Part shown: positions 60,783 to 64,000 of the stretch, in pieces
Layout: each line of letters opens with the position of its first letter
Numbering within the stretch: the stretch's first letter is position 1
DNA from: Strigamia acuminata
Taxonomy: Eukaryota > Arthropoda > Chilopoda > Geophilomorpha > Linotaeniidae
NCBI GenBank assembly: GCA_949358305.1
Contig: OX442315.1
Span: 124,001 to 188,000 of the forward strand
Length of the DNA stretch: 64,000 bases
Direction of reading: 5' to 3'
Translations under genes and position numbers: made by a program
The notes under the pieces: model-generated
Told to the model about the DNA's origin: nothing
Seen by the model: the letters and a program-made list of their open reading frames with translations, nothing else
The model's database searches: none

Positions 60783-62112
60783 ATGGCTGTGACCATGGTA
60801 AGTGCAATTTTATTTCCCCTATGTTTTTACTTTTTAATGCATTTTTAATTTATTGTTTTGTCATTTTGTAGTTTTGGCCGGACGAAACGAAATGGCATTT
60901 TGTTATGTGTGTTTGCGTTTGCGTTTTGGGCTCTGGTTTCCAGCACGGATTTCACACCGGGGTCGTCAACACCCTGCAAGAGGTAAGTAAATCAATTACT
61001 AACAACAAAATCAATTTTGTTACATTTCTTAGACTTTACGGAGTTTTATCAACGAGACCGAAGAGCTTCGTAACGGCTTGGGCTTCAACAAGAGCCAAAT
61101 GGATGTCCTTTGGGCTTCCGTAGTGTCTGTTTATTGTTTGGGCGCAACAATCGGCAGTTTATTTATTTCGTGCAGCGCAGAAACGTTCGGAACAAAAAAC
61201 GCATTGTCCGCGAATAATGTTATCCTCTTAATGGGAGTCGCGTTGTCGTACATTGCCTATTACGTGAAATCGTACGAACTCGTGATCATCGGAAGATTCG
61301 TGATCGGCGTAAACACTGGTATAAAAATACAACTCCATTATTTCTTATAATTCGGTGATAAAAAATGAGCAAAAGTGTCGTAAAAAGCACGAAACTAAAT
61401 TATGTGCCAATAAAAATAAAACAATACAATATAGCAGCAAATTATGACAGTAATTATACTTGCACAGAAGCAATGAAGCATGGTAAGCTACGCATATTTT
61501 AACCTATTCATTCATTTCCTTTCATTCACCCCGAGATGATGACACCTGCATACACCAATAAATACTTGTACGTTGTTCTTATTCTTTAACTGAAAACGGT
61601 AATCGGTCTAGATTTGAGAATAAATTCTAGTCAAACAAACTAGGTTTTATTTGGTGTGCAAAAAGTCGTAAAAATTGACAGTTTGATTAAATTAAAATTA
61701 AAAATTAAAAATTAAAATTAAAAATTAAAATTAAAATTAAAATTAAAAATTAAAATTAAAATTAAAAATTAAAATTAAAATTAAAATGATATGCAAAATT
61801 ATATAAAATGATATGCAAAATTATATAAAATTTAATGCAAAATTATATAAAATGTCTTTTTTTCTTTTTAGTAGTTCATTTTTGAAAAATGTAATGACCG
61901 ATAGATGAAGTGGGGCGCGGAAGATCGCCTCGCTTAAAAACGGGTCGCAATGCTAAAAAGTTTGGGAACCCCTGATCTATGAGGTTTAATCTGCCTGACC
62001 TTTATTGAAAACACAAATTTCCTAAGTGAGTTAGTTCTTGACTGTTATTTCAAATCGTAAATTCCATTACAGGATTAAATGCAGGTTTGGCTCCAATTTA
62101 CCTGACGGATAT
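60783..62112 (+). CDS. SLC2A: GLUT-type sugar transporter, 5' exons, interrupted
   Basis: Exons 60783-60797, 60872-60982, 61033-61318 and the start of a fourth (62073-62112) give about 150 residues of a facilitative sugar transporter (SLC2, major facilitator superfamily). Visible are the first membrane helix (MCVCVCVLGSGFQHGFHTGV), the exofacial loop, and helices 2 to 4 (VVSVYCLGATIGSLFIS, LLMGVALSYIAYYV, ELVIIGRFVIGVNTG) followed by GLNAGLAPIYLTDI. The reading then runs into sequence that looks like an LTR element and meets TAA at about 62136. Members of this family have 12 helices and about 480 residues, so the rest is missing here or lies beyond the insertion. Either the gene is broken in this genome copy or the insertion is polymorphic. 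Confidence 0.72.
61685..61795. repeat. AATTAAAA simple repeat in transporter intron
   Basis: About a dozen copies of AATTAAAA/AAATTAAAA in tandem, followed by copies of ATGATATGCAAAATTATATA. The second unit also occurs in the interior of the PRIM2-intron hAT element, so this may be an expanded part of that family. Confidence 0.8.
61796..61976. mobile_element. Right end of the PRIM2-intron hAT family
   Basis: Sequence from the repeated AAAATTATAT tract through GATGAAGTGGGGCGCGGAAG to GTTTGGGAACCCCTG matches 10540-10682. No matching left end was found, so this copy is truncated or its left part is replaced by simple repeats. Confidence 0.65.
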
Positions 62113-64000
62113 TGTTACGTGGCCAACTGGCCAATAATGACCACGTAACTTATAAGTTGTTTATTGCTCATCATTTAATAACTAAGAGTGAAATGAACAG
62201 GAGTCAGAGTTTAGGTTGAAATATAAACTATGTTCTTTTATTCTTTAATTACAAAACATAAACTTAATTGAAATCATAAAACTAAACCTAAAACTGTGAC
62301 GGAATGAACTTAGGCATGAATATATAATTAGTATAATATGAAGGAATAACTAAGGGGTAAAGTTAGGCTGTACTGCAATGGCAATTTCAGTAAGGCGGGA
62401 AAGGAATCTCTTGAGTGACGTGAGTCACTTGAGAGGTAAAGGGGGGTCGCTGGCAAGTGACCACAAATAATCTAGAGGCTAGACAGGTATAAAACAGTGA
62501 GATAACATAAATAAATGGAGAATAAATATCTGACTTCGTGAAATATGCGACATATAAATTGATAGATGAATGTAGTTAACTATGAATAATATTGAGCCAA
62601 CACAAGTGTGTAAACTATAATAAAGCTAATTTATTAGCGAGTCCAAATAATCTTTTAAACCATAATCCAAAATATATACATATAAACATTATTAATTAAT
62701 CAGCGCTACTTACAAAGCCTCCAATGGAATTGGGGTATTACAAAGACATATCAAAAGGTAAATACGCTGACAAAACTAGAGCATTGGGAGGCATGAGGAA
62801 TTCATGGCCCAAGGCAAAAGGGGACTTGAACAGGAGTGAAAGAGAGGCGCTCTTTTAATTACGCTGGGGTGAAATTAAAAGGGGACATTTAAAATGGCGG
62901 CTCAATCAAGGCTTTGATTGCAATTCGGTTCGGTGTGGCTTTAATAAAGATGTCGTCACAAATAATGCATTGACTTTGAAGAAAGCCAATGCTGCCTAAA
63001 ACTTAATTGTTCAATTAAAGCAAGAGCTAAAACAAGAGTGTAAACTCTTGATTAAGCGGTTTGGGGGGTGAAAGACCCAAGAGTTGGCTATGAGAATGGC
63101 AACATGTCATTGAATAGGCCTAACCAAGAGTAGAGCAGTTCTGCTAAACCAGAGGTTCACATTGACTGGATACATCATTTAATGGCTAGGTTCTTGGCTA
63201 ACAAGTGCAAGGGGTTTGTGAGCGAGTGCTCGAGACAGAGAAAGACAACTACAAATATTTAGGTGTAACTCAGATTGCTCTGAGTTCAAATGTCTATTTG
63301 TAATAACTTTCAGGAGAAGGCTGGCTAATGCATTTAGGACTTGGCATAAATGCCAAGTAATACTACATCATTGAGAACCATAGCAAAGGTAAGAGAAGTT
63401 ACTATTAAATTAATAGCAAGTTCTTATAGCAAGTAGAAGGATTGATTGACTAACAATGGACAACAAAAGGACTAAGCCGAACTAATAAATCTCCCTCAAC
63501 TTAGCAACAATTGACCACTTCAGTGGAAATCCACTGAAGTAATTCTAATTACCAATTTGAGAGCAATAAATGAAATAAGGCTTACCAGTACTTTGATTCC
63601 GCGGTCCAGGGTCATTGAATCCAGTGTCAAAAGGGTTGTGGGATTTTGGCGGGAAAATCCACCAACAAAGCCAGGGCGGCAAAGTTGGAGTAGAGGCAAC
63701 AAAACCTATCTTTTCTCCTACATCTTCACCTCCATTGCCATCCTACTTCCCCCAGCTGTCAACTGCAGGAAGTTTTACATCTCAACCCAGTAATCGAATA
63801 CCAAATAGGCTCGGATGTTGCTCGTAGGGCAACCAACTAAAGCGAGATAGTGCGTCAAAACCTTGACGCACAACATAAGTCAAAACCAAAGGCAAGAACA
63901 AAATGTGTAAAGTCAAAATATATGGGCAAAATCTGTCTTGGAAACTCTGTGCAGAGTTTATATAAACTTCTAGACAATACCTCATTGGAATGGAACCAAT
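62113..64000. mobile_element. Probable LTR retrotransposon, 5' part, running off the window
   Basis: The transporter exon is cut after GATAT by sequence starting TGTTACGTGGCC, an LTR-like TG start. GTTACGTGG and CCACGTAAC form a hairpin within the first 40 bases. A TATAAAA at 62488 and AATAAA signals at about 62510 and 62521 are the promoter and poly(A) signals expected in an LTR. No long ORF follows, so the coding part may be absent or beyond 64000. The far end, and with it the target duplication (expected GATAT), cannot be checked here. Confidence 0.5.

Overview
This 64 kb window is nuclear DNA of an animal with a compact genome. Exons are GC-rich. Introns and intergenic DNA are AT-rich, and most introns that lack inserted repeats are only 50 to 150 bases. 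A TBP-related factor 2 gene points to a bilaterian, and a secreted protein resembling mite group 7 allergens points to an arthropod. I infer a non-insect arthropod (mite-like or crustacean-like) with low confidence; no rRNA or mitochondrial marker is present to test this.

Region by region: 1-2.0 kb, transcription factor TFIIS (-, 3' end off-window); 2.5-4.2 kb, ANKRD29-like ankyrin protein (+); 4.2-7.1 kb, foldback transposons with a nested piggyBac-like element; 7.1-8.2 kb, GAPR-1-like CAP protein (-); 9.4-11.7 kb, DNA primase large subunit PRIM2 (-); 12.6-14.0 kb, secreted group-7-allergen-like protein (+); 14.8-18.2 kb, ribosome-rescue GTPase HBS1L with an apparent SKI7-type alternative last exon (-); 18.6-20.1 kb, TBPL1/TRF2 (-); 20.2 kb, a small ORF (+); 20.8-23.0 kb, PCMTD-type methyltransferase-like adaptor (+); 23-25.6 kb, repeats; 25.6-27.2 kb, eIF3m (-); 27.6-28.0 kb, COX5B (+); 28.7-31.3 kb, lysine-rich membrane-anchored repeat protein (-); 31.8-32.3 kb, OSER1 (+); 32.6-38.9 kb, ARF exchange factor BIG/ARFGEF1 (-); 39.0-40.3 kb, eIF3i (+); 40.6-46.7 kb, Rho kinase ROCK (-); 47.1-48.8 kb, PREB/Sec12 (-); 50.9-52.5 kb, MINPP1-like phosphatase (-); 53.0-57.0 kb, a TRAF with a micro-exon coiled coil (-); 58.0-58.7 kb, an unknown secreted acidic protein (+); 60.8-62.1 kb, the 5' part of a sugar transporter (+), broken by a probable LTR element that runs to the window end.

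The genes are mostly housekeeping and do not form a single pathway. Several pairs are head-to-head and probably share promoters: TFIIS/ANKRD29, eIF3m/COX5B, the lysine-rich protein/OSER1, and BIG/eIF3i. Two eIF3 subunits and two secretory-pathway exchange factors (BIG for ARF, PREB for SAR1) occur here, but not as neighbours. Many short DNA transposons with readable target-site duplications (hAT 8 bp, piggyBac TTAA, Tc1/pogo TA) sit in introns and gaps. Exon boundaries were placed by splice-site consensus, reading phase and similarity to remembered family sequences; no database search was possible.
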